13,326 nt of DNA from Synechococcales cyanobacterium 340R_concoct_173_sub (GTDB lineage Bacteria > Cyanobacteriota > Cyanobacteriia > Leptolyngbyales > Leptolyngbyaceae). The position numbers and the translations under genes were made by a program. The stretch spans positions 1 through 13,326 of the forward strand of contig JANXNM010000743.1 in the NCBI GenBank assembly GCA_025354065.1, given 5' to 3'. The notes beneath the pieces were generated by a model. That model was not told the DNA's origin. It saw nothing but the letters and a program-made list of their open reading frames with translations, and made no database searches. Of the stretch, positions 6,241 to 13,326 are shown one piece after another (the first letter of the stretch is position 1; the number at the start of each line of letters is the position of its first letter).

Positions 6241-6541
6241 TCACAGATTCTGGTCAAACCAAGCCGTCAAATCCTCTACGCCTTTAAAATCCAATAAATC
6301 TTCCGCTAAGGTTTCGAGTTGAGCGATCGGTAGAATTTGAATACGATCAATTAAGTTCTTACAGACCATGCTTCATAGTTCAAGAGTTTGACTTTGGATT
6401 TCAACATTAATTCATACCCAAGTTTCCTATCCGGTCAATTTCAGTATGAATTTCTGGGAAGAAGAATGCTACGAAGTCCTCGAAATAGTCTTCGAGTATA
6501 TCTTTCCAAGGTGTGTCGTAGGCATTACGTATCTCGGGCAT
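6241..6541 (-). pseudogene. Rpn-family (DUF4351) putative nuclease/transposase, internally deleted relic
   Basis: Two pieces of one cyanobacterial Rpn-type protein (PD-(D/E)XK recombination-promoting nuclease family with a C-terminal DUF4351) remain on the same strand. The 5' piece (6541-6407, 44 codons to a TAA) reads YDTPWKDILEDYFEDFVAFF then FPEIHTEID, the usual N-terminus of this family. The 3' piece (6369-6241) reads LIDRIQILPIAQLETLAEDL then LDFKGVEDLTAWF, the usual DUF4351 end. Intact members are several times longer, so nearly all of the nuclease core, including its acidic catalytic residues, is missing from the 37 bases between the pieces. In-frame stops separate them, so the locus cannot make a working enzyme. 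The family assignment is from remembered sequence patterns, not a search. Confidence 0.7.
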
Positions 6542-6622
6542 TAGAACAATTAGAGAAAGCAATATACCTAGCGTAGCATCTCTACTAATACTCGAATTTG
6601 GAGTTGTTGAAGATCCATAGAA

Positions 6623-7117
6623 ATGATTGCTCTCTGAATCAGGCTTTGGAATAATAAAAGGATTGTTTCAGTTTTTGACTGAGTTGCATCCGTCGGGACT
6701 GCTCTTCACGGGGAACTCCAAATTTGGTTGGTTACGGCCTATGAAGCGGCGGGCGATCGTTCTCGGGCATTGGAACTTTGTCGGGCGATCGGCGGCCATC
6801 CGAATTTGGAAACCCGAAAACAATCAAAACAGCTACTTTATATTTTAGAAGCGCCAAAACTAAGGATGAATCCTGAATGGTTGACGGAGATTCCCGATCT
6901 CACGAAGATTGAGCCGAATGGTGGCGATCGGGATTGGGGGAGACCTGTTGTAAATCTCGCATCACCACGTCCGCCTAAGCTAAAACCCCCTACAGGATAT
7001 GTAATTCTTGAACCGACGGATCCAACTCAGGTCAATATGGGTGACGATCGGTCAATTTTGTGGGCCGCGACTGCTGCGATCGGCCTATTGTTAGGGGTGT
7101 TATGGGCAGGAAGATAG
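6623..7117 (+). pseudogene. Frameshifted repeat-type protein with C-terminal membrane helix
   Basis: The 3' part is intact and protein-like: after the TGA at 6679-6681 the frame reads VASVGTALHGELQIWLV then TAYEAAGDRSRALELC, RKQSKQLLYILEAPKL, NPEWLTEIPDL and a terminal hydrophobic helix (ILWAATAAIGLLLGVLW). This matches a cyanobacterial family of about 150-200 aa with TPR-like helices and the LLYILEAP/EWLTxIPDL signature; I know no function for it. Its 5' part survives only in pieces. From the ATG at 6623 three frames must be combined (MIAL, then NQALE, then KGLFQFLTE) to rebuild the expected start, with a TGA and tandem TAA codons in between, implying at least two indels. In the current frame the only starts are a TTG at 6728 or internal ATGs. 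I call it a recently decayed gene, though a shortened product from 6728 cannot be excluded. Confidence 0.6.
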
Positions 7118-7149
7118 AAGTTTGCGAACTGTTCCACAATGGGTTTGTA

Positions 7150-7608
7150 CTAGGAAGTTATGGACCGTTGACAAGGGGCACAAACGCCATGAACCGATAG
7201 TTGGCAGTCGAGGAGTTGAAAGCCTTCTTTATCTGTTATTTTGCTACCGATCGTCAGAATGGAGTCATGTTTAAATTCAATTACCGTGCCACATTTAGTA
7301 CAAATCAAATGATGGTGATGGGTGGTACGTGGGCCGTTGAGTTCATAGTATTTATAGTCATCGCCCAAATCTAGCTCACGCAAAATCCCCATCTGCGTCA
7401 TTAGCTTTAAAGTTCGGTACACCGTGGAAATGCTCACGTTTATCTCTTGTTCGTGGAGCATGGTGTGGAGCGCTTCTGCACTAAGATGTTCGCCGCCCGG
7501 TAACTCTTGGAAAAATGTCAGAATTTTTTCACGCTGAGGAGTTAGCCGTCCACCCTTTCCATTGAGTTCGGCTCTGAGCGCGTTGGGGTTGTAAGAAGAG
7601 GTAGCCAT
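7150..7608 (-). CDS. fur: Fur-family transcriptional regulator (ferric uptake regulator)
   Basis: A dimeric metal-sensing repressor of about 152 aa that binds 19-bp Fur boxes when loaded with iron. Counting from an upstream TTG at 7623, the winged-helix DNA-binding domain (about 15-90) carries RLTPQREKIL and the recognition helix STVYRTLKLM. The hinge leads to the His cluster HHHH (102-105), and two CxxC pairs follow: C108/C111 in CTKC and C148/C151 in CAPC, with a further C140. Both pairs are typical of structural-zinc Fur proteins. The ATG at 7608 is preferred to the TTG at 7623. It resembles the FurA branch (LRELDLG, YYELNGP, DSILTIG, LLDCQLSVHGVC). A candidate 19-bp operator lies upstream at 7635-7653, consistent with autoregulation. 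Zur or PerR cannot be strictly excluded, but the overall match is to FurA. Confidence 0.93.
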   Translation of the reverse strand: MATSSYNPNALRAELNGKGGRLTPQREKILTFFQELPGGEHLSAEALHTMLHEQEINVSISTVYRTLKLMTQMGILRELDLGDDYKYYELNGPRTTHHHHLICTKCGTVIEFKHDSILTIGSKITDKEGFQLLDCQLSVHGVCAPCQRSITS

Positions 7609-7634
7609 ATGAATGGTTGGCAACGGGGTTGAAC

Positions 7635-7653
7635 TATTGGTCCGTTCTCAATA
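7635..7653. promoter_or_regulatory. Candidate Fur box upstream of fur
   Basis: TATTG and CAATA form 5-bp inverted ends exactly 19 bp overall, the size of a Fur operator, 27-45 bases before the ATG at 7608. The minus strand contains TTGAGAAC, similar to the TGAGAA half-site seen in many Fur boxes. The centre is not palindromic, so this is suggestive only. Confidence 0.3.
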
Positions 7654-7690
7654 AGCTTAGCGATTTATGGAACTATTTGCAAGTAGATAC

Positions 7691-7716
7691 GGATTATTGC
7701 GAATAAACATTAATCC
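7691..7716 (-). other. Small inverted repeat just after dnaE
   Basis: GGATTA (7691-7696) and TAATCC (7711-7716) are perfect 6-bp arms, and inside them TTATT-GCG-AATAA (7694-7706) is a second, overlapping palindrome. The repeat lies 4 bases past the dnaE stop. No T-run follows on the minus strand, so it is a weak terminator candidate or a protein-binding site. Confidence 0.3.
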
Positions 7717-7719
7717 TCG

Positions 7720-10700
7720 TTACTCAACAAGTGCCGTTGTCCGGGCTATAAATCCGGCTTTGATCAAGGCATCGACCGTACTAACATCATCTTTGACTCG
7801 GAATTGTGCCCCAAATCGAACAAACTGTTGCCGTTGCTGAGCAGAAACAATCGCGACGACAGGAACTTTACCGCTACGATCGTCGCCATTTTGCGAGCGT
7901 AGTATTTCCCGTAAATGATGTTGTTTTTCTGCATCACCCGCTAATTTGGCATCCAGTTCCACCATCACCATTTTTACGGTTTCAATCGATTGTGCATCGT
8001 CAATAATAAATTGAGTTTGATCATCTTTGCGATCGACCGTTCCCCACACCATCAGCCGCGCATCGGGCTTCATCAAATATCCCACTTTCATAAAAGATTT
8101 CGGGAATACCACGGCTTCAGATTGCCCTGTGAGATCTTCCATTTGAATAATGCACATAGCATCGCCTTTCTTTGTGGTGACGGGTTTCACCGTTGTGATC
8201 ATGATAATGGCGCTGACATTTGCTTTTCCTTGAATCTCCTTGAGACTGGATAGATCGATCGGGGCCAAAATTTTAGAAGGCTGCTGGAGTGCTTTGAGGG
8301 GATGGTCTGAAATGTAGAATCCAAGGATTTCTTTTTCGAGTCGGAGCCGCTCTGGTTTGGCGTAGTCGTCGGTTTTGGGTGCTCTTGGAGCGAGATCAAA
8401 GGCTGGCATGGCAGTTGTTGTGGAACCACCGGATAGTAAATCTAGTAGATTTGTTTGCCCGCTAATCCGGTCTTTCTCACGAGATTGCGCCCAATCAACG
8501 ACTAGTTCAAGATCATTGATTAATTGCTGACGATTGATTTCGATGGTGTCAAATGATCCGCAATAAATTAATGCTTCTAAAGCGCGTTTGTTCACCATTT
8601 TTGAATCAATCCGATCGCACAAATCTGCCAAAGACTTAAAGTCACCTCCCGATTCTCGTGCTTTCAAAATTGCCGTTACCGGGCCAAGTCCGACGTTCCT
8701 CACCCCTGTGAGTCCAAACAATATATTGTTGTCAGATGGTGTGAAATCCACGTCCGATCGGTTAATATTTGGCGGTAATACTTCAATGCCCATGGACAAT
8801 GCAGATGCTATGTAGCGCTGAACTTTTTCTTGATCGCCACTATTGGATGACAGCAACGCCGCCATATATTCAACTGGATAATGTGCTTTTAGGTAGGCCG
8901 TTTGATAGGTGACATATCCATAAGCCATGGAGTGGGATTTATTAAAGCAATATTCAGCAAACATGACCATTTGATCAAACAATCCAGCGGCAATTTTTTC
9001 AGATACGCCATTCTTTTGGGCACCTTTAATGAAAATGGTTTGATGTTTTTCCATTTCCGCTTTCTTCTTTTTCCCCATTGCCCGCCGCAATAGATCTGCT
9101 TCCCCCAGGCTATACCCGCCTAAATCTTGGGCAATTCGCATGATCTGTTCTTGGTAGACCATGATTCCGTAGGTTTCATTGAGAATGGGTTTTAGTAATT
9201 CGTGTTCATATTCAATTCGTTCACGACCATGTTTTCGATTGATGAATTTGGGAATGAGTCCAGCATCCAGTGGTCCCGGACGATAAAGTGCTAATACTGA
9301 CGAAATATCATCAATTCCTTCAGGCTTTAGTTCTTTTACAATTTGTCGCATTCCCGATGATTCTAATTGAAAAATACCTTCGAGATTGCCTCTTCCTAAC
9401 AGTTTATAAACTTCTGGATCTTCTAAGGATAAATTGTCTAAATCAATCTCTTCCGATCGGTAGATCTTCACCAAATCCAATGTTTTTTGAATCATGGTGA
9501 GATTCTTCAATCCCAAGAAGTCCATTTTCAGCAAGCCCAGTGCTTCAATATCTTCCATATAATATTGAGTAAACACGGCACCATCTGCATTTCGTTGCAA
9601 TGGCACAATTTCATCCAATGGATCTGCCGCAATCACCACACCCGCCGCATGAATCCCGACGCTTTTGTTGGTGCCTTCAATCCGAATGGCCGTATCAATC
9701 CAATCTTTATAGGTAATCTCACAGCCCGGAATCCGATCGCCGCTATCATATTTATCTTTAAATTCTTTAGCAGGGGTTTTATCCGAAATCATCACGGGGA
9801 GCTTAGTCGGTTTCCCCCGCATGACTGGGATCATTTTGGTCATTTTGTCAGACTCAGAATAGGGCACATTTAATACCCTAGCCACATCTTTGATGGCAGC
9901 TTTTGAGGCCATCCGGTTGTAGGTAACAATTTGGGCAACGCGTTCTTTACCGTACTTTTCAGTTACATAATCAATCACTTCTTGACGACGATCGATACAA
10001 AAATCAGTATCAACGTCTGGCATTGATTTACGTTCTGGGTTCAAAAATCGCTCAAACAATAATCCATGATGGACTGGATCAATGTTTGTGATTTCCAAAG
10101 CATAGGCCACCAATGAACCTGCCGCTGATCCACGACCAGGGCCAACGGGAATGCCACGATCCCTTGCATATTTAATGTAATCCCACACTACTAAAAAGTA
10201 GGCATCAAAGCCCATTTTTTGCATCATTGTGAGTTCATATTCGACCCGATCGCGGTACGTGGGTTCAATTTCTTCGCGGGTATTCACTTTAAACCGCTTA
10301 AACATTCCTTCCCAAGTTACTTTTTCAAAATAAGTGGCCATAGTAAAGCCGTCTGGAACGGGGTAATCAGGAATTCTCGGTTCACCCAAAAGATGATAGG
10401 TTTCAATTTTGTCTGCGACTTCTAATGTATTCGCAATGCCTTGTTTTACAATATCTTCTGGTAAATGATCGCGAAACAACCAGCTCATTTCTTCAGCAGA
10501 TTTCAAATATTCAGTTCCTGTATACCGCAAGCGTTTGTCTTCTGAAATTAGCTTTCCGGTCTGAATACAGAGCAATGCATCGTGAGCTTCGGTGTCATAG
10601 CAAGAGATGAAGTGCGAATCATTGGTGACAACGAGTTTAATATCTAGTTCCTGGGCAATCCGAACAATTTCAGGATTCACAACCCGTTCTTCAATCAATC

Positions 10701-11235
10701 CATGATCTTGAATTTCTAAATAATAATCATCACCCCAACGCTCTTTATACCAAGCTGCAACACGCCGTGCCACATCGGGCCGATTTTGAATAATGGCTTG
10801 GGGAATTTCGCCGCCCAAACATGCACTCGTGACAATCAGTCCTTCGCGATATTCTTCCAAATATTCTTTGTTGACACAAGGACGACCAAAAATGCCTTTT
10901 CCTTGCTGACCTTTGAGATTTGAAATAGTTGTGAGCTTGACAAGATTGCGATAACCAATATCATTTTTGGCCAGAATAATTTGATGATAGCGGGGACGGC
11001 GCTCCTGCTTTTCGATGTCGCCGTTGATGACGTACATCTCGTTACCCACGATCGGCTTAATCGGTTTCCCTTTGCATACTTTGATCAGTTCTACCGCTCC
11101 ATACATCACCCCATGGTCTGTCAGCGCGATCGCAGGCATGTTTAGCTCTAGAGCGCGATCGATGAGCTGAGGCAACTGGCTAGCACCGTCGAGGAGGCTG
11201 TAGTCACTGTGGATATGGAGACCAACAAAAGACAT
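7720..11235 (-). CDS. dnaE: DNA polymerase III alpha subunit, uninterrupted (intein-free)
   Basis: The 1171-aa replicative polymerase. The ATG at 11235 is chosen because GGAG lies eight bases upstream; a TTG at 11238 is the only in-frame alternative nearby. Counting from that TTG, the order is: a PHP domain from residue 7 ([25 protein letters not shown]); then the C-family polymerase core with [11 protein letters not shown] (about 366-376), the catalytic aspartates D408 and D410 in PDVDTDF, and D573 in [10 protein letters not shown]; then fingers and helix-hairpin-helix segments ([11 protein letters not shown]); then an OB-fold (about 1000-1080, with VVFPKSF). The residues AEY-CFN (763/764), where most cyanobacteria carry the DnaE split intein and have dnaE in two loci, are continuous here. 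Length fits a full, unsplit protein. Upstream is a 242-bp gap; downstream is fur. Confidence 0.97.
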   Translation of the reverse strand: MSFVGLHIHSDYSLLDGASQLPQLIDRALELNMPAIALTDHGVMYGAVELIKVCKGKPIKPIVGNEMYVINGDIEKQERRPRYHQIILAKNDIGYRNLVKLTTISNLKGQQGKGIFGRPCVNKEYLEEYREGLIVTSACLGGEIPQAIIQNRPDVARRVAAWYKERWGDDYYLEIQDHGLIEERVVNPEIVRIAQELDIKLVVTNDSHFISCYDTEAHDALLCIQTGKLISEDKRLRYTGTEYLKSAEEMSWLFRDHLPEDIVKQGIANTLEVADKIETYHLLGEPRIPDYPVPDGFTMATYFEKVTWEGMFKRFKVNTREEIEPTYRDRVEYELTMMQKMGFDAYFLVVWDYIKYARDRGIPVGPGRGSAAGSLVAYALEITNIDPVHHGLLFERFLNPERKSMPDVDTDFCIDRRQEVIDYVTEKYGKERVAQIVTYNRMASKAAIKDVARVLNVPYSESDKMTKMIPVMRGKPTKLPVMISDKTPAKEFKDKYDSGDRIPGCEITYKDWIDTAIRIEGTNKSVGIHAAGVVIAADPLDEIVPLQRNADGAVFTQYYMEDIEALGLLKMDFLGLKNLTMIQKTLDLVKIYRSEEIDLDNLSLEDPEVYKLLGRGNLEGIFQLESSGMRQIVKELKPEGIDDISSVLALYRPGPLDAGLIPKFINRKHGRERIEYEHELLKPILNETYGIMVYQEQIMRIAQDLGGYSLGEADLLRRAMGKKKKAEMEKHQTIFIKGAQKNGVSEKIAAGLFDQMVMFAEYCFNKSHSMAYGYVTYQTAYLKAHYPVEYMAALLSSNSGDQEKVQRYIASALSMGIEVLPPNINRSDVDFTPSDNNILFGLTGVRNVGLGPVTAILKARESGGDFKSLADLCDRIDSKMVNKRALEALIYCGSFDTIEINRQQLINDLELVVDWAQSREKDRISGQTNLLDLLSGGSTTTAMPAFDLAPRAPKTDDYAKPERLRLEKEILGFYISDHPLKALQQPSKILAPIDLSSLKEIQGKANVSAIIMITTVKPVTTKKGDAMCIIQMEDLTGQSEAVVFPKSFMKVGYLMKPDARLMVWGTVDRKDDQTQFIIDDAQSIETVKMVMVELDAKLAGDAEKQHHLREILRSQNGDDRSGKVPVVAIVSAQQRQQFVRFGAQFRVKDDVSTVDALIKAGFIARTTALVE

Positions 11236-11480
11236 CAAACTTGCTCCGATACGCGAATCTTAGGCTCAAAGGTGATCAAGATTATAGCCACTATATGTAG
11301 TAGGTCAAGCCCGAATCTCGATCTGGTTAGATCTAGTTATGGAGTTTGGGCTGTGAAGGATATTATGCCATTCCGATCGAGCTTAAATAGTACATGTGAA
11401 TTATTTTAAGATCAAGACTTGATTTTTGAGCTAGGATTTCTGCTTTACTTAAGTTGCTCTTATAAACTCTTTTTAAGCTT

Positions 11481-11762
11481 ATGAATCCGACGATCGATTT
11501 GATGAAGACTATTTTTGCGAATCCACCGAGACCATTTGATCCAATTAATCAAACCTTGAAAGGTTGGGCGGTATTTTGTTTACGCGATCGGGGATTTGTG
11601 ATTGTCACATTTTCACCGAAGTCAGACTTTATTGTGTCGTCGAAGTCGGGTGATTTGCTGTTTAATGTAACGCAAAATTTAGATGATGTGACGTCAGATA
11701 ATGTTAGTTGGATTGTAGTTGCGGCAGATGGGACGGCGACGGTGGTGGGTGCGACTGAATGA
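11481..11762 (+). CDS. Hypothetical protein, unknown family
   Basis: A 93-aa product I do not recognise. It has no signal peptide, membrane helix or cysteine cluster. The N-terminal third is Pro/Asn-rich (FANPPRPFDPINQTLKGWA); the rest alternates hydrophobic and polar residues (GFVIVTFSP, DFIVSS, GDLLFNV, VSWIVVAADGTATVVG), suggesting a small all-beta domain. CGATCG words and codon use are like its neighbours, which supports a resident gene. There is no good ribosome binding site in front of the ATG. It ends 1 base before a second open frame that overlaps it (to 11901). It is divergent from dnaE and converges on the peroxiredoxin gene across a strong terminator. Confidence 0.5.
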   Translation: MNPTIDLMKTIFANPPRPFDPINQTLKGWAVFCLRDRGFVIVTFSPKSDFIVSSKSGDLLFNVTQNLDDVTSDNVSWIVVAADGTATVVGATE

Positions 11763-11901
11763 TCTGAATCCGAGCTTTGTAGAGATCGATTGCATTAAAA
11801 ATATTTTGTTGAAGACGATCGCCCAAGTTACCAATTTGACTCTTGAACAAATAGATCAGATTCTATCGATTAAATTCGATCGCCCCTTCTCTTTACCCTA
11901 A
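11763..11901 (+). other. Open frame following the hypothetical gene, possible frameshifted continuation
   Basis: In another frame, directly after the stop at 11762, 45 codons stay open to a TAA and read protein-like: LNPSFVEIDCIKNILLKTIA then QVTNLTLEQIDQILSIKFDR. This predicts one or two amphipathic helices. The frame has no convincing start of its own; upstream candidates (an ATG at 11728, a GTG near 11749) lie inside the preceding gene. It may be the C-terminus of a longer protein split by one indel near 11755-11765, a separate short gene, or chance. Confidence 0.3.
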
Positions 11902-11957
11902 ACCCGATGACCGAAGGTCGATCGTAAACCATCGAACTCAAAAATATCATCATCAAA

Positions 11958-11996
11958 AAGCCCGATCGTAGACTCAATAGTTCAACGATCGGGCTT
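11958..11996. terminator. Strong bidirectional terminator
   Basis: AAGCCCGATCGT (11958-11969) pairs perfectly with ACGATCGGGCTT (11985-11996), 12 bp around a 15-base loop. On the minus strand it is followed by five T residues, ending the peroxiredoxin transcript; on the plus strand by CTTGTTTTT, ending the hypothetical gene. Confidence 0.9.
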
Positions 11997-12034
11997 CTTG
12001 TTTTTCAAACTAACAAACTCTTATCTATTAGCTT

Positions 12035-12676
12035 CTATTTATTAGGTTGAGGAGTCATCCGCAGGTAGGGCTTCACTTCAGTAACGCCTTTCGGAAACTT
12101 CTTAATCGCATCTTCAGTGGAGATAGAAGGCACCACTACACAGTCGCCGCCATCGGTCCAGTTTGCCGGAGTTGCGACACTGTAGTTGTCAGTCATTTGC
12201 AACGAGTCGATTACGCGCAATAACTCATCAAAGTTCCGTCCAGTGCTAGCGGGATAGGTGATGCTGAGGCGAAGCTTTTTGTTGTTGTCAATCACGAAGA
12301 CGGATCTTACAGTCAGGGTATTCCCCGTGCTGGAATTCGGGTGAATCATGTCATACAGAGTCGAAACAGTCTTATCTTCGTCCGCCAAAATAGGATAGTT
12401 AACACTGCAACCTTGGGTTTCGTTGATGTCGTTGATCCAGCCAGTGTGGGAGGTCGCGCTATCGACGCTTAATGCGATCGGTTTTACATTGCGGGCTGCG
12501 AATTCATCCTTGAGCTTAGACACCATGCCCAATTCGGTCGTGCAAACGGGAGTATAGTCAGCAGGGTGTGAGAACAGCACAGCCCAGCCATCTCCTATCC
12601 ATTCATGAAATTTAATAACGCCTTCAGAGGAATCTTGAGTAAAGTCGGGAACAATATCGCCGAGACGAAGAGACAT
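12035..12676 (-). CDS. 1-Cys peroxiredoxin (Prx6 family)
   Basis: A 213-aa thiol peroxidase that reduces hydrogen peroxide and alkyl hydroperoxides. The N-terminal LGDIVPDF, the active site HPADYTPVCTTE (peroxidatic C45, with T42 and P43), the TLTVRSVFVID segment with the conserved Arg, and the extended C-terminal domain (WTDGGDCVVVPSI, then KGVTEVKPYLRMTP) are diagnostic of the Prx6/AhpC-TSA long form. The C-terminal Cys in GGDC is not at the usual resolving position, in keeping with the 1-Cys mechanism. The ATG at 12676 has a clear AAGGAAAA ribosome binding site. It is monocistronic, with a strong terminator at 11958-11996. In cyanobacteria this enzyme is typically cytosolic and stress-responsive; no specific operator was recognised in the upstream gap. 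Confidence 0.95.
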   Translation of the reverse strand: MSLRLGDIVPDFTQDSSEGVIKFHEWIGDGWAVLFSHPADYTPVCTTELGMVSKLKDEFAARNVKPIALSVDSATSHTGWINDINETQGCSVNYPILADEDKTVSTLYDMIHPNSSTGNTLTVRSVFVIDNNKKLRLSITYPASTGRNFDELLRVIDSLQMTDNYSVATPANWTDGGDCVVVPSISTEDAIKKFPKGVTEVKPYLRMTPQPNK

Positions 12677-13004
12677 AGCTGATTTTCCTTTTTTAAGTCT
12701 TATGAGGGCTTTCAGTTCAGCCTAGGGAAAAAATTGCCTAGCCAGACTGCAATACATACAGCAAAAACTGCATGGTTATGAATTGTCCCACAAAAAACAG
12801 CCGCGCAAATGGGCGATCGCTTTTAATTAAATCAACCTAAAGAACGATCGAGCCTAAAAAATAACGACTAACTATGTCAGACTTCTCTACGAAGAGTTAC
12901 TAACTTAGTGATAGCTCTGATGCAATGATACGTTTTATACTTTAGAGTTGGCTCTTCTTTATCTCCATAATGTCCACATATTCGTAGTTATCACAGATTT
13001 TCCT
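12677..13004. other. Intergenic region between divergent peroxiredoxin and isomerase genes
   Basis: A 328-bp A/T-rich gap that must hold both promoters. It has one HIP1 palindrome (GCGATCGC, about 12813-12820) and a second CGATCG near 12846. On the plus strand a -10-like TATACT lies about 70 bases before the ATG at 13005, without a matching -35. No open frame or strong hairpin was seen. Confidence 0.5.
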
Positions 13005-13326
13005 ATGACTTCTCAAGCGCTTCTAACCGTTGACGATCAAGAAATTTCTCTGCGCGACTGTATGCGCCATCTCCAGACTTCTGGAAAGCTTCAAGACTTT
13101 ATTGGCGGTATTTTGCGTCAGCATATTCTTCAACAAGAGACCGAAACCCGGACTGATTTAGAGATTCCAGAAGGGGTCGTCGAGCAGGCCATTATTGACT
13201 TCCGTCTTCAGCAACAACTCAGTGATGCAACCGCATTTCAAGAATGGCTCAAGAAAAATGGCTCTGACTATTCCAGCTTCCACAAACAAATTGCGGGCAA
13301 CTTCAAAGTCGAAAAATTGAAGATGG
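13005..13326 (+). CDS. Probable SurA/PpiC-type peptidyl-prolyl cis-trans isomerase, N-terminal part (cut by window edge)
   Basis: The first 107 codons of a longer gene. The predicted protein is soluble and helical with no signal peptide. It shows VDDQEISLRDCMRHLQTSGK, GGILRQHILQQE, VVEQAIIDFRLQQQLSDA and FQEWLKKNGSDYSSFHKQI, the pattern of the SurA-like N-terminal chaperone helices of cyanobacterial isomerases. As I recall, these often sit upstream of type I secretion (HlyB/HlyD-like) genes. The parvulin (rotamase) domain itself would lie beyond the window, so catalytic residues cannot be checked. The ATG at 13005 starts the conserved stretch, but no ribosome binding site is obvious. Family assignment is from memory of related sequences. 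Confidence 0.65.
   Translation, partial: MTSQALLTVDDQEISLRDCMRHLQTSGKLQDFIGGILRQHILQQETETRTDLEIPEGVVEQAIIDFRLQQQLSDATAFQEWLKKNGSDYSSFHKQIAGNFKVEKLKM

Noticed and set aside
7119..7149. Small AGTT/AACT hairpin between the broken repeat gene and fur
   Set aside because: Only four base pairs and no T-run; too weak to call a terminator.
9487..9873. 128-codon plus-strand open frame inside dnaE
   Set aside because: It is antisense to highly conserved polymerase sequence, has no ribosome binding site and no family-like composition; a shadow of the dnaE frame.
11411..11423. Palindrome ATCAAG-A-CTTGAT followed by T residues, upstream of the unknown gene
   Set aside because: With a one-base centre it cannot form the full hairpin; the usable stem is only 4 bp, and it lies upstream of a gene rather than after one. 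At best an operator, with no evidence for that.
1..13326. CRISPR arrays, tRNA or rRNA genes, complete insertion sequences
   Set aside because: No regularly spaced repeats, no cloverleaf sequences and no intact transposase with terminal inverted repeats were found; the only mobile-like trace is the Rpn relic.

Overview
The window looks like chromosomal DNA from a cyanobacterium. The palindrome GCGATCGC (HIP1) occurs at least five times and its core CGATCG recurs throughout. The gene set is also cyanobacterial: psbY (photosystem II), a one-helix high-light-inducible protein, a membrane-anchored HCF164/TxlA-type thioredoxin, and a dnaE carrying the residues where most cyanobacteria have a split intein. 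The genus cannot be told from the sequence alone.

Layout. Positions 1-337 (minus) hold the 5' part of purK, cut by the window edge. The gap at 383-660 contains a long rod-like inverted repeat with a central bubble, a good structural candidate for 6S RNA. A cysteine desulfurase (minus) and a phospholipase-D-family lipoprotein (plus) diverge at about 1.8 kb. From 3.4 to 4.2 kb are psbY and a high-light-inducible protein, both minus, each followed by a plausible Rho-independent terminator. Alanine dehydrogenase (plus) converges on the thioredoxin gene (minus). At 6.24-7.12 kb are two decayed genes: an internally deleted Rpn/DUF4351 nuclease relic (minus) and a frameshifted repeat-protein gene with a C-terminal membrane helix (plus). 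A Fur-family regulator follows, then dnaE (3.5 kb, minus), a small unknown plus-strand gene, a 12-bp-stem terminator, a 1-Cys peroxiredoxin (minus), and the first 107 codons of a probable SurA/PpiC-type peptidyl-prolyl isomerase (plus), cut by the right edge.

Most of the window is housekeeping, photosynthesis and redox or iron homeostasis; I see no operon-like novel system. Several genes fit redox and light stress (high-light protein, thylakoid thioredoxin, Fur, peroxiredoxin, cysteine desulfurase), but they are separate transcription units and I infer no shared pathway. The points most worth checking are the 6S RNA candidate next to purK, the uninterrupted dnaE at the split-intein site, the two adjacent gene relics, the EF-hand and frame anomaly in the phospholipase-D lipoprotein, and a hairpin that holds a perfect Shine-Dalgarno core in its loop.
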